A stretch of DNA of 64,000 nt, taken from positions 3,472,001 through 3,536,000 of the forward strand of contig NZ_VIVK01000001.1 of NCBI RefSeq assembly GCF_007828865.1, read 5' to 3'. This DNA comes from Kribbella amoyensis. Its GTDB lineage: Bacteria; Actinomycetota; Actinomycetes; Propionibacteriales; Kribbellaceae. The notes under the pieces are model-generated. The model ran no database searches. It was not told where the DNA came from and was given only the letters and a program-made list of their open reading frames with translations. Below are positions 1 to 8,395 of this stretch, in pieces; the first letter of the stretch is position 1, and each line of letters starts with the position of its first letter. Position numbers and translations under genes: made by a program.

Positions 1-1
1 C

Positions 2-520
2 TCCTTCTCCGAGCGCCGGTACGAGCAGTGGGTGGTCCGCAGCGAGTGGCACAACGTCCCCGTGGTCGACGGGCACGAGCAGTCACCGGGTCCGCAATGG
101 CGAGCCACCGGCCTCGCGGTACGGCAGGATGCGGCGGATTCCCTTGCGGTCGACCTGTCCCGCGCCTACCCGAGTGGTGAGGTACGACGGGTCGCGACGC
201 TCGACCGGGATGCGCGGGAGGTCCGCATCGTCGACGAGTGGGGTGACGGGACCCGCCTCGCCGAGCACTTCGTGATCGCGGGGGAGCCGGCGGTCCATGA
301 GGCCGGGGCGCTTGTCATCGAGACGCTCGGTGGTGCTACGGCGCGGCTGGCGTGGGACCCGGCGCTGGGTCCCGGCGAGCTGGAACGCCGCGAGGTCGAC
401 GACGACCTGCTCGAAGACGTCTGGGGACCGGTCGTGCATCGGCTGATCCTCGACGCCGGTCCGGACCGGCAGCGGTTCGAACTCACCGTGACCCGGCTCG
501 AGGAGAGCGTCCGTGACTGA
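2..520 (+). CDS. Heparinase II/III family protein, C-terminal part (5' end outside window)
   Basis: The reading frame is open from the first bases and ends at TGA 518-520; the true start lies upstream of the window. The visible 172 residues begin with a segment around SEWHNVPVVDG that matches the beta-sandwich C-terminal domain of heparinase II/III polysaccharide lyases as I remember it. These enzymes cleave uronic-acid-containing polysaccharides by beta-elimination. The catalytic alpha/alpha barrel is not visible, so substrate cannot be judged. The stop overlaps the GTG start of the DUF2264 gene by 8 nt, so the two are translationally coupled. Family assignment is fairly sure, specificity unknown. 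Confidence 0.75.
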   Translation, partial: SFSERRYEQWVVRSEWHNVPVVDGHEQSPGPQWRATGLAVRQDAADSLAVDLSRAYPSGEVRRVATLDRDAREVRIVDEWGDGTRLAEHFVIAGEPAVHEAGALVIETLGGATARLAWDPALGPGELERREVDDDLLEDVWGPVVHRLILDAGPDRQRFELTVTRLEESVRD

Positions 521-2399
521 CACCCAGGGCCTGCGAGCCGGACTGACCCGCGACGACTGGGGCGCCGCCGCCGATCGCCTGCTGCTCTCGCTGCGCCCGT
601 GGTCCTCACCTGACCACGCCCGCATCGACCTGCCCGGACCGAACAGCGCGTACGGCCCGGACAGCGATTCGCTCGAAGCCTTCGCCCGGTCCTTCCTGCT
701 CGCGGCGATCCGGTTGCGCGGTGAGAACGGCGCGGACCCGCACGGCATCGCCGACTGGTACGCCGAGGGCCTGCGCGCCGGGACGTCACCCAGCTCGCCG
801 ACCGCGTGGCCCCGGCCGGACCAGCTCGACCAGGCGAAGGTGGAGGCGTGCTCGATCGCGCTCGGGCTGCACCTGTCCAGGCCGTGGCTGTGGGACCGGC
901 TGACCGACGCCGATCGCGACCAGGTCGTCACCTGGTTCGCGACCGTGGTCGGTCAGAAGTACCCGCCGATCAACTGGGTCTGGTTCCAGATCGTGGTGGA
1001 GACGTTCCTGAAGTCGGTCGGTGGGCCCTGGTCATCGGCCGATATCGAGAGCGGGCTGGCGGTGCACGAGGCGCTCTACCGCGACCACGGCTGGTACGCG
1101 GACGGGCCGGAGCGCGCGTTCGACCACTACAACGGCTGGGCGCTGCACGTGTATCCGTTGCTCTGGGCATCGATGGACAGGAGCCTCTGCGACCCCGCGC
1201 TCGAAACCGCCTGGCGGGACCGGCTGTCGACCTTCCTCGACGGCCACGTCCACCTGGTCGGCGGGAACGGATCGCCTTTGGTGCAAGGGCGCAGCCTCAC
1301 GTACCGCTTCGCTGCCGCGGCGCCGTTGTGGATGGGCGCGATCACCGGTGCGACCGATCTCGCTCCCGGCGTACTGCGTCGCGCCGCATCCGGAATGCTC
1401 GGCCACTTCCTCGACCGTGGCGTCCCCGACGAGCGCGGGCTGCTCAACCTCGGCTGGTACGGCGAGTGGCCGGCGATCGCGCAGTCGTACTCCGGGCCGG
1501 GCTCGCCGTACTGGGCCGTGAAGGGCATGCTCGGCCTGATGCTCCCGGCCGACCACCCGGTCTGGACCGCCGAGGAGGAACCGCTCCCGGTCGAGTCCGG
1601 CGACTTCGCGATCACCCTGCCGGAGCCGGGCTGGCTTGTCAGCGGGACCAGGTCCGACGGCATCGTCCGCGTCGTCAACCACGGCACCGACCACTCGAAC
1701 GAGGACGACCGGCGCGCGGACTCCCCGTTGTACGCCCGGCTCGCGTACTCGACCCACACGATGCCCCCGATGAGTACGCCGTTCTGGGCGGAGGCGCTGG
1801 AGAACAGCGTGACCGTGGTCCATCCCGAGCTCGGAACCTCACACCGCAACGGGTTCCGGACGATCTCGCCCAACGCCTCGGTCACGTCGTCCCACTGGGT
1901 CCGAACGGCCGAGGACACCAGCCCGGAACACGGCTCGGGCCGAGGCGGCACGGTCATCGAGGGACCGGAGCTCGTGGTCGCGTCGGCCCTGCGCGGCAGC
2001 CACGAGGTCCGCGCGGTCCGGATCCACCCGGACGCCGAACTCGACCCCACCTGGCTCCTCGAACTCTCCGGCTGGCCCCTCTCCGCCGACACCCCGCCCA
2101 CGTCGACCACCGACGTGGTCGCCCGCGTCGATACCGACGACCTCACCTCCATCGTTGCCAACAGCACCGGCTTCACCACCGCGGAAGTACGTCACGTCGA
2201 GCAGGCAAGTGCCACCGGCAACCACACCGCAATCCCCTTGCTCCGAACGACTCCCGAGCCAGGCACCGTGTACGTAGCCGTGGTCACCCTGGCAGGAGCC
2301 CCACCCGAAGAGTCCCCCCGCACAGCCCTGGACGGCACCACGGTCACCATCACCTGGTCCGACGGCACGACCGAAGAACTGCGCCTCGACGTCCCCTGA
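513..2399 (+). CDS. DUF2264 domain-containing protein
   Basis: This 628-residue protein starts at a GTG that overlaps the end of the heparinase-like gene. The N-terminal ~350 residues (DDWGAAADRLLLSLRPWSS, then WVWFQIVVETFLKSVGG and RAFDHYNGWALHVYPLLWA) match the DUF2264 family, whose alpha-helical fold is thought to be an alpha/alpha toroid like those of GH88/GH105 and heparinase-type enzymes. The C-terminal ~260 residues look beta-rich. There is no signal peptide, so it probably acts in the cytoplasm on imported oligosaccharides. Pairing with a heparinase II/III gene supports a role in breaking down acidic polysaccharide. Its catalytic activity is not established. Its stop abuts the convergent dehydrogenase gene with no gap. 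Confidence 0.8.
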   Translation: MTDTQGLRAGLTRDDWGAAADRLLLSLRPWSSPDHARIDLPGPNSAYGPDSDSLEAFARSFLLAAIRLRGENGADPHGIADWYAEGLRAGTSPSSPTAWPRPDQLDQAKVEACSIALGLHLSRPWLWDRLTDADRDQVVTWFATVVGQKYPPINWVWFQIVVETFLKSVGGPWSSADIESGLAVHEALYRDHGWYADGPERAFDHYNGWALHVYPLLWASMDRSLCDPALETAWRDRLSTFLDGHVHLVGGNGSPLVQGRSLTYRFAAAAPLWMGAITGATDLAPGVLRRAASGMLGHFLDRGVPDERGLLNLGWYGEWPAIAQSYSGPGSPYWAVKGMLGLMLPADHPVWTAEEEPLPVESGDFAITLPEPGWLVSGTRSDGIVRVVNHGTDHSNEDDRRADSPLYARLAYSTHTMPPMSTPFWAEALENSVTVVHPELGTSHRNGFRTISPNASVTSSHWVRTAEDTSPEHGSGRGGTVIEGPELVVASALRGSHEVRAVRIHPDAELDPTWLLELSGWPLSADTPPTSTTDVVARVDTDDLTSIVANSTGFTTAEVRHVEQASATGNHTAIPLLRTTPEPGTVYVAVVTLAGAPPEESPRTALDGTTVTITWSDGTTEELRLDVP

Positions 2400-3200
2400 T
2401 CACTGGACGCTGCGAACCGTTCCACCGTCGACGCGGAGCGACGCACCGCTGATGTAGTCGGCGAGCGGCCCACACAGGTACGCGACGGCGCCGGCGATCT
2501 CGTCGGGACGGCCGAAGCGGTTCGCGTCGTTGGGGACCAGCTCGCGCACGGAGTTCACCTCGATCTCGTCCCAGCTGTCGCCCCAGCCGCGCTCGCCCGC
2601 GATCCCGGTCAGCAGCTTCTCGACGGCCGGGACGAGGATCGCGCCGGGGGCGACGACGTTCGACGTGACCCCGGTGCCCTTCAGTTCGCGGGCGAGCGAC
2701 ACGGCCAGGTTGTGCCGGGCCGCGAGAGTGGCGTTGTACTGCGGGTGGGTGTTCATCGGCTGGCCGCCGAGGCCGCCGCCGATGGTGATCACCCGACCCC
2801 AGCCGCGCTCGCGCATCGCCGGCACCAGGCGCTGGATCATCCGGACACCGGAGATCACGTTCTGGTCGTAGGTGGTGGCCCAGGCCGCCGGCGTCGCCTC
2901 GCTCCAGTCGAGGTGCTCGTAGGCGCCGGCGTTGTTGACCAGGATGTCGACCGGACCGCCGGCCAGAGCGGCCTCGGCGACCGCGTCGGCGCCGGCGTCG
3001 GTGCTGAGATCGCCGACCGCGACCGAGGCCCGGCCGCCCGCGGCGATCAGTTCGTCCGCGATCGCCCGGGCCCGTTCGGCGTTGCGGCCGTGGACGACCA
3101 CGGCGGCGCCTTCGGCGGCGAGCATCCGGACGGTGGCCTCGCCGAGGCCCGAGGTCGAGCCGGTGACCAGGGCGCGGCGGGCGGACAGGTGCAGATCCAT
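2400..3200 (-). CDS. SDR-family oxidoreductase with degenerate catalytic site
   Basis: This 266-residue protein has the short-chain dehydrogenase fold: a cofactor motif TGSTSGLG near residue 14, NNAG near residue 90 and a C-terminal SGASLRVDGGT. The family's catalytic Ser and YxxxK are not intact. The tyrosine region reads HPQYNATLAARHNL, so the position of the catalytic Lys is Leu, and the stretch before it (VITIGGGLGGQPMNTH) has Gly where Ser is usual. NAD(P) binding seems kept, but classical alcohol dehydrogenase chemistry is doubtful. It is divergent from a TetR gene across a 71-bp region with two palindromes, and is very probably that regulator's target. The substrate is unknown. Confidence 0.85.
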   Translation of the reverse strand: MDLHLSARRALVTGSTSGLGEATVRMLAAEGAAVVVHGRNAERARAIADELIAAGGRASVAVGDLSTDAGADAVAEAALAGGPVDILVNNAGAYEHLDWSEATPAAWATTYDQNVISGVRMIQRLVPAMRERGWGRVITIGGGLGGQPMNTHPQYNATLAARHNLAVSLARELKGTGVTSNVVAPGAILVPAVEKLLTGIAGERGWGDSWDEIEVNSVRELVPNDANRFGRPDEIAGAVAYLCGPLADYISGASLRVDGGTVRSVQ

Positions 3201-3218
3201 GACAGGTCCTTCCAGAGA

Positions 3219-3264
3219 ATGTCTACAGTCGTAGACTTACGATCTGAGTATACACACGTAGACT
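3219..3264. promoter_or_regulatory. Twin operator palindromes between SDR and TetR genes
   Basis: Two related inverted repeats lie in the 71-bp divergent promoter region. The first, GTCTAC-AGTC-GTAGAC at 3221-3236, is perfect. The second, AGTATAC-ACAC-GTAGACT at 3247-3264, has one mismatch. Their centres are 27 bp apart. The shared half-site AGTCTAC/GTAGACT with a 4-bp spacer fits binding of two TetR dimers. Repression of both divergent genes by the TetR protein is inferred. Confidence 0.75.
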
Positions 3265-3271
3265 TGTCGCC

Positions 3272-3865
3272 ATGAATCAGAGTTCGCCGCGCTCCCGCAA
3301 CGCCGCCGCGACCCGGGAGGCGATCCTGGCGTCGGCGGTCGCGGGGTTCACCCGGCACGGGTACGACGGGATCGGGGTCCGCGACATCGCCAAGGACGCC
3401 GGCGTCACCGCGATGCTGGTGAACCGGTACTTCGGCTCGAAGGAAGGCCTGTTCACCGAGGTCGTGGACGTGGTGTTCGCGCCGCCGACGATGGTCCCGG
3501 GCGACCCCGGGCCGGCCACCGGCCTGGCCCGGTCCACCGCCGAGGCGCTGGTCGGCCGGACCGATCCCGCGGCCGGACAGCTCGGTCCGTTCGACCTGAT
3601 GCTCCGGTCGGCGGCGAACCCACGGGCGGCGGAGATCATCCGGGCCGGCATCGAGCAGCATGTGGGCGCGCGGTTCGCCGCCGCTCTCGACGGCCCGCAC
3701 GCGAGCGAGCGCGCCGAGCTCGGGCTGTCCCTGCTGGCTGGTGTCTGGCTACTGCGCACCGTGATCGGCACGCCCGCCCTGCGGGAGACTCCGGCGGCCC
3801 GGCTGACCGAGCAGGTGGCGGCGATGCTGTCGGTCGTCGTCGACCCGCGACCTTCCCCGCGCTAG
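3272..3865 (+). CDS. TetR/AcrR family transcriptional regulator
   Basis: This 197-residue protein has an N-terminal TetR helix-turn-helix (about residues 11-58): TREAILASAVAGFTRHGYDG, then VRDIAKDAGVTAMLVNRYFG and SKEGLF. The C-terminal ligand domain is unspecific. It is divergent from the atypical dehydrogenase, and two matching palindromes lie between them, so it probably represses itself and that gene. Its TAG stop overlaps the stop of the convergent DeoR/LacI hybrid gene at a CTAG tetranucleotide. The ligand cannot be predicted. Confidence 0.9.
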   Translation: MNQSSPRSRNAAATREAILASAVAGFTRHGYDGIGVRDIAKDAGVTAMLVNRYFGSKEGLFTEVVDVVFAPPTMVPGDPGPATGLARSTAEALVGRTDPAAGQLGPFDLMLRSAANPRAAEIIRAGIEQHVGARFAAALDGPHASERAELGLSLLAGVWLLRTVIGTPALRETPAARLTEQVAAMLSVVVDPRPSPR

Positions 3866-4965
3866 CTTCGGGTGAGGGGCATCGAGGAGTCCCGGATGAC
3901 CAGTTCGGGGGTGATCAGGATGCGTTGGGACGGGCGGCGGCGGCCTTCGACCAGGCGGGCGACCATCTGTTCGACGGCGGTGCGGCCGACCATCGCCTTC
4001 GGGGGCCGGACCGCGGTCATCGCCGGTTCCGCGAGCTGGGCGACTTCGTCGTCGTAGGCAACGATCGCCAGGTCCTCCGGGATCGCCATGCCCAGTTCCA
4101 GGCAGTACTGCGCGACCGACATCGCGTCCGGATCGGAGTGGATCACCAGCCCGGTGGTGCCGGTCGCGCGGCAGCGGGCAAGCAGTTGGGCGATGATCTC
4201 GCGGTGCCCGGGTTCGTCCATCCGGACCGACTCGCGGACCACCATGCCCGCGTCCAGCCCGAGGTCCGCGCAGACCAGGTCCCAGCCGCGGGCCAGGTGG
4301 GCCGAGGTCGGGCTGCCCTTCGACAGCAGCAGTCCGAGGTGGCGGTGGCCGTGGTCGTGCAGGTGCCGGACCGCCAGCTCGACGCCGAGCGCGTGGTCGC
4401 TGCGGACCCACTCGAGCTGGCTCTTCGTCGGCGTCCAGCGCGGGGGCTGCCGCTCGATCAGCATCACCGGCACCGGTAGGTCGCCGATCCACTGCACCAT
4501 CTCGCCGACGTCGTCGCCCTCCAGGTTCGGCGCGAGCAACAGGCCCTGGACCTGCTGGGCCTCGATCAGCCGGGTGATCTGCCGTTGGTCCTCGGCCCAG
4601 TCGTAGGTCGACCCGCGGAGCTGGATCGCCACGCCCTGCGCGGCCGCGGTGGACCGGGCGCCGCCGACGATCGGCGGCCAGTAGTAGTCGAGCGACGGCA
4701 CCACCATGCCGATCGTGAACCGCGGCGCCGCCGACCCGCGCCGGCGCTGGGTCGAGGCCGGGGCCAGGTCGGTGGGCAACGTGGCGCCGCCGTGCACCTT
4801 GGTGAGCAGGTTCTGCGCGGCCAATGCGGAGATGTCGCGGCGCACGGTGAGCTCGCTGACGCCGAGCAACTCGGCCAGGTCCTTCACCCGGACCGCGCCG
4901 TGGCGGCGCAGCTCGTCCAGCACGCGCTCATGCCGTTGCAGCCCGAACAGGCGATCGTCCGGCAC
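3862..4965 (-). CDS. DeoR-type HTH / LacI-type sensor hybrid transcriptional regulator
   Basis: This 367-residue protein starts at GTG 4965. Residues ~8-62 form a DeoR-type winged helix (RHERVLDELRRHGAVRVKDL, then VSELTVRRDISAL and KVHGGATLP). Residues ~85-360 form a periplasmic-binding-protein-like sugar sensor of the LacI/GalR type (FTIGMVVPSLDYYWPPIVGG; IAYDDEVAQLAEPAMTAVRP near the end). It therefore joins a DeoR reading head to a LacI sensor. It is divergent from the hydroxyacid dehydrogenase/ABC importer genes, and a LacI-like operator lies at 5068-5081, so it likely controls them in response to an oligosaccharide or sugar. The effector is unknown. Confidence 0.88.
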   Translation of the reverse strand: MPDDRLFGLQRHERVLDELRRHGAVRVKDLAELLGVSELTVRRDISALAAQNLLTKVHGGATLPTDLAPASTQRRRGSAAPRFTIGMVVPSLDYYWPPIVGGARSTAAAQGVAIQLRGSTYDWAEDQRQITRLIEAQQVQGLLLAPNLEGDDVGEMVQWIGDLPVPVMLIERQPPRWTPTKSQLEWVRSDHALGVELAVRHLHDHGHRHLGLLLSKGSPTSAHLARGWDLVCADLGLDAGMVVRESVRMDEPGHREIIAQLLARCRATGTTGLVIHSDPDAMSVAQYCLELGMAIPEDLAIVAYDDEVAQLAEPAMTAVRPPKAMVGRTAVEQMVARLVEGRRRPSQRILITPELVIRDSSMPLTRS

Positions 4966-5021
4966 GCCGCCACCTCCGATGTACGAGTCTGAACGTTTCG
5001 GGTTGATTCTGTACGACCTGT

Positions 5022-5047
5022 AGATGTCCTGAACACCCAGGACATCT
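5022..5047. promoter_or_regulatory. 10-bp inverted repeat upstream of the hydroxyacid dehydrogenase operon
   Basis: AGATGTCCTG and CAGGACATCT form a perfect 10-bp inverted repeat around a 6-nt AACACC spacer. It sits in the 147-bp region between the divergent hybrid-regulator gene and the dehydrogenase/ABC operon. It could be an operator for the DeoR-type head or an RNA hairpin; the sequence alone does not decide. Confidence 0.55.
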
Positions 5048-5067
5048 CATGTTCACATGACAGCAAC

Positions 5068-5081
5068 GGTAACCGCTTGCC
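5068..5081. promoter_or_regulatory. LacI/GalR-like operator
   Basis: GGTAACCGCTTGCC is an imperfect palindrome centred on CG, with 5 of 7 positions paired. It resembles the GGTAACC-type operators common for actinobacterial LacI/GalR repressors. It lies 31 bp before the ATG of the dehydrogenase gene and about 100 bp from the start of the divergent hybrid regulator. That this regulator, with a DeoR rather than a LacI reading head, binds it is inference. Confidence 0.5.
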
Positions 5082-5112
5082 GGACCAGTCGCCCCGGCCA
5101 GGGGGCGCGCGG

Positions 5113-6126
5113 ATGACCGCGCCCGCGGCGCTCGTCGTGATGAACCGGGACTCGTTCCAGGCGCATTTCGACCAGGCCCGGCTGGACCGGTTGCGGGAGC
5201 TGGTGACCCTGGCCGACCCGGTTTGGGTCGACGAGCTCGACTCGCCGATCGCCCGGGCCCGGTTGGCCGGCGCGGAGGTCCTGGTCACCTCCTGGGGCGT
5301 CCCCCGGCTGACCGCGGACCGGCTGGCCCGGGCGCCGCACCTGCGGGCCGTGTTCCACTCGGCCGGCAGCGTCCGCTCGCTCGCCGACGACGAGCACCTG
5401 TGGACCCGCGACCTCGTGGTCACCAGCGCCGCCGACGCGAACGCGGTCCCGGTCGCGGAGTACACGCTGGCCGCGATCATCTTCGCGGGCAAGAAGGCCC
5501 CGTTCCTCGCCGCCGACGCGAGCACGGCGTACCGGGGCTGGAGCCACCTGCGCGGGTACGGCGACCTGTCGAACTTCCGCCGCACGATCGGGGTCGTCGG
5601 CTTCTCCCGGATCGGCCGCCGCGTGGTCGAGCTGCTCCGTACCCTCGACGGGCCGACCGTGCTGGTCGCCGATCCGTACGCCGACGCGGGCGCGGTGGCC
5701 GCGGCCGGTGGCGAACTGGTCGAGCTGGACGCGTTGCTGCCCCGCGTCGACGTGTTGTCCCTGCACGCACCCGCCCTCCCGAGTACGCATCACCTGATCG
5801 GTACGGCCGAGCTGGCGCAGCTCCCGGACCACGCGACCGTGATCAACACGGCCCGCGGCAGCCTGGTCGACTCGGTCGCGCTGGCGGCCGAATGCCGGGC
5901 CGGCCGGCTGTTCGCGATCCTCGACGTGACCGATCCCGAGCCGCTGCCGGCCGAGTCGCCGTTGTGGTCCGCCCCGAACGTGATGGTCACGCCGCACATC
6001 GCCGGGTCGCTCGGCACCGAGGTGCACCGGCTCACCGACCACACCCTCGACGAACTGACCCGGTGGCTGGCGGGGGAGCCGCTGGTCAGCCAGGTCACCG
6101 CCGCCACCTTCCCACTCAGCGCCTGA
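5113..6126 (+). CDS. D-isomer-specific 2-hydroxyacid dehydrogenase
   Basis: The 337-residue form starts at ATG 5113; a TTG at 5077 in frame would add 12 residues, but it lies inside the putative operator. The protein has the family layout: NAD-binding Rossmann motif GVVGFSRIGRR near residues 160-170, catalytic Arg in INTARGSLVDS, Glu in DVTDPEPLPAESPLW and His in VTPHIAGSLG. It reduces 2-keto acids or oxidises D-2-hydroxy acids with NAD(P). It is 58 bp before a sugar importer and beside uronate-polysaccharide genes, so a keto/hydroxy acid from uronic acid breakdown is a plausible substrate, but this is inference. Confidence 0.88.
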   Translation: MTAPAALVVMNRDSFQAHFDQARLDRLRELVTLADPVWVDELDSPIARARLAGAEVLVTSWGVPRLTADRLARAPHLRAVFHSAGSVRSLADDEHLWTRDLVVTSAADANAVPVAEYTLAAIIFAGKKAPFLAADASTAYRGWSHLRGYGDLSNFRRTIGVVGFSRIGRRVVELLRTLDGPTVLVADPYADAGAVAAAGGELVELDALLPRVDVLSLHAPALPSTHHLIGTAELAQLPDHATVINTARGSLVDSVALAAECRAGRLFAILDVTDPEPLPAESPLWSAPNVMVTPHIAGSLGTEVHRLTDHTLDELTRWLAGEPLVSQVTAATFPLSA

Positions 6127-6184
6127 CCCGCAGGCGACGAAGCACGCACCACCTGTCCGCAGTACGAAGTCCAAGGAGATCGTC

Positions 6185-7456
6185 GTGAAGCGACACCTCG
6201 TACCCACCCTCGCCGCCGCCGCGGCGCTGGCCCTGCTCACCGCCTGCGGGGGCGGCGGCTCGTCCGACCAGGCCGGCGACGGCCCGCAGACGCTCAAGGT
6301 GGCGCTCTGGAACTACGCCACCACACCGGAGTTCAAGGCGATCATCGACGGCTTCCAGCAGACCCACCCGGACATCAAGGTCGAGCCGGTCGACATCCTC
6401 GCCGACGACTACGCCGAGAAGGTCACCACGATGCTGGCCGGCGGCGACAGCACCGACGTGCTGACGATGAAGAACGTCATCGACTACTCCCGCTTCGGCA
6501 CCCGGGGCCAGCTCGTTCCGCTCACCGACGAGGCGAAGAAGCTGGACGCCACCAAGTACTCCGGCCTGGACGCGTACGACCTGGACGGCAAGTACTTCGC
6601 GCTGCCGTACCGCCAGGACTTCTGGGTGCTCTACTACAACAAAACCCTGCTCAAGCAGGCCGGCGTGCCCGAGTCGAAACTGCAGAACCTCACCTGGCAG
6701 GGCTACGCCGAGCTGGCCAAGAGCCTGACCAAGGGCGACGGCGGGTCCAAGGTGTACGGCGCGTACCAGCACACCTGGCGCTCGGTGGTCGAGGCGACGG
6801 CCGCGGCCCAGACCGGCGGTGACCTGCTCGGCGGCGACTACGGGTTCTTCAAGGACCAGTACCAGCTGACCCTGGACCTGCAGAAGAACGGCGCGTTGAT
6901 GCCGTGGGCCACGGCGTCCAGCCAGAAGGTCACGTACAACACAATGTTCTCCACCGGCAAGGCCGCGCTGATGCCGATGGGCACCTGGTACGCCTCGACG
7001 CTGTTGGCCGACACCAAGTCCGGCAAGACGAAGGTGGAGTGGGGTGTGGCCCCGCTGCCGCAGCGCGCGGCCGACGGCAAGGTGACCACGTTCGGGTCGC
7101 CGACCGCGTTCGCGGTGAACAAGAACTCCAAGCACACCGAGGCCGCCAAGACGTTCGTCGAGTGGGCGTCGAGCGAGGCCGGCGCGACCGCCGTCGCGAA
7201 GGCGGGCGTGACGCCGTCGCTGCAGGACCAGAAGATCCTGGACGCGTACTTCGCGCTGCCGGGCGTGCCGAACGACGCGATCGCGAAGAAGGCGTTCAAG
7301 CCCGACCAGGTCGTGCTGGAGATGCCGGTCGGGGACAAGTCGGCCGACGTGGACCAGATCCTCACCGAGGAGCACGAGCTGATCATGACCGGTGAGAAGT
7401 CGCTCGACGACGGTCTGGCCGAGATGTCCAAGCGGGTCAAGAACGAGGTCGGCTGA
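6185..7456 (+). CDS. Carbohydrate ABC transporter substrate-binding lipoprotein
   Basis: This 423-residue protein has a GTG start preceded by a strong AAGGAGAT ribosome site. A lipoprotein signal peptide ends in LLTAC, with the acylated Cys at residue 21. The mature part is a family 1 extracellular solute-binding protein (TLKVALWNYATTPEFKAIID; FALPYRQDFWVLYYNKTLL; GAYQHTWRSVVEATAAA). It captures a sugar or oligosaccharide outside the membrane. It is followed 3 bp later by its two permease genes. The context of lyase, DUF2264, GH76 and GH2 genes suggests a polysaccharide fragment as ligand. Confidence 0.93.
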   Translation: MKRHLVPTLAAAAALALLTACGGGGSSDQAGDGPQTLKVALWNYATTPEFKAIIDGFQQTHPDIKVEPVDILADDYAEKVTTMLAGGDSTDVLTMKNVIDYSRFGTRGQLVPLTDEAKKLDATKYSGLDAYDLDGKYFALPYRQDFWVLYYNKTLLKQAGVPESKLQNLTWQGYAELAKSLTKGDGGSKVYGAYQHTWRSVVEATAAAQTGGDLLGGDYGFFKDQYQLTLDLQKNGALMPWATASSQKVTYNTMFSTGKAALMPMGTWYASTLLADTKSGKTKVEWGVAPLPQRAADGKVTTFGSPTAFAVNKNSKHTEAAKTFVEWASSEAGATAVAKAGVTPSLQDQKILDAYFALPGVPNDAIAKKAFKPDQVVLEMPVGDKSADVDQILTEEHELIMTGEKSLDDGLAEMSKRVKNEVG

Positions 7457-7459
7457 GCC

Positions 7460-8395
7460 ATGGCCAGTACGCCGACCACGTTGCCTGCCCCCGGGGTCTC
7501 CGGGGGCGGGCGGTACCGCGCGACGCGGCGCCGGCGGTCCAGTACATGGGTCGGCTGGAGTTTCATCCTGCCGAACTTCCTCGGCTTCGCCACGCTGACC
7601 CTGGTGCCGGTGATCGCCTCGCTCGCGTTGTCCTTCCTGGACTGGGACTCCTACAGCACGCCGCGCTGGGTCGGGCTGGCCAACTTCGAGCGGATGATCC
7701 ACAACGACACGTTCTGGACCGCGCTCCGCAACACCGCGTACTACGCGGTCGGGCACGTGCCGTTGACGCTGGCCGCGGCACTCGGGTTCGCCGTCCTGCT
7801 GAACCAGAAGCTCCGCGGCGTGCAGTTCTTCCGGACCGCGTTGTTCTTCCCCTACATCACCTCGCTGGTCGCGGTGGCCGTGGTCTGGAACATGCTGCTC
7901 AGCCCGGACCTCGGCCCGGTGAACCAGTTCCTCCGCGGCCTCGGTATCGACCACCCGCCGGGCTGGACCACCTCGACCACCTGGGCGATGCCGGCCGTGA
8001 TCGTGGCCAGCGTCTGGCGTGACCTCGGGTACTACATGATCCTCTACCTGGCCGGGCTGCAGACGATCCCGGCCGAGCTGTACGAGGCGGCGCAGGTGGA
8101 CGGCGCGAGCGGCTGGCAGCGGTTCTGGCACATCACCGTGCCGTCGTTGCGGCCGACCACGTTCTTCGTGCTGATCATGCTGACGATCTCGAGTTTCAAG
8201 GTGTTCGACCTGATCCAGGTGATGACCGAGGGCGGCCCGGGCCGGTCGACGCTGGTGCTGTCCCAGGTGATCTTCCGCGAGGGCATCACGCAGGGCCGGT
8301 TCGGCTACTCCTCGGCGGTGTCGATGGTGTTGTTCGTGATCGTGCTGACCATCACCGTGGTGCAGTTCCGCTGGCAGCGAAGGAGCGAGCGATGA
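7460..8395 (+). CDS. Sugar ABC transporter permease (MalF/UgpA type)
   Basis: This 311-residue membrane protein has six predicted transmembrane segments starting near residue 32 (GWSFILPNFLGFATLTLVPV). The EAA loop that docks the ATPase is visible as EAAQVDGASGWQRFWHITVP near residues 210-229. It is the first of two permease subunits of a family 1 carbohydrate importer. Its stop overlaps the next permease start (ATGA). There is no ABC ATPase gene in the operon, so a shared MsiK/MalK-type ATPase encoded elsewhere is expected, as is usual in actinobacteria. Confidence 0.93.
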   Translation: MASTPTTLPAPGVSGGGRYRATRRRRSSTWVGWSFILPNFLGFATLTLVPVIASLALSFLDWDSYSTPRWVGLANFERMIHNDTFWTALRNTAYYAVGHVPLTLAAALGFAVLLNQKLRGVQFFRTALFFPYITSLVAVAVVWNMLLSPDLGPVNQFLRGLGIDHPPGWTTSTTWAMPAVIVASVWRDLGYYMILYLAGLQTIPAELYEAAQVDGASGWQRFWHITVPSLRPTTFFVLIMLTISSFKVFDLIQVMTEGGPGRSTLVLSQVIFREGITQGRFGYSSAVSMVLFVIVLTITVVQFRWQRRSER

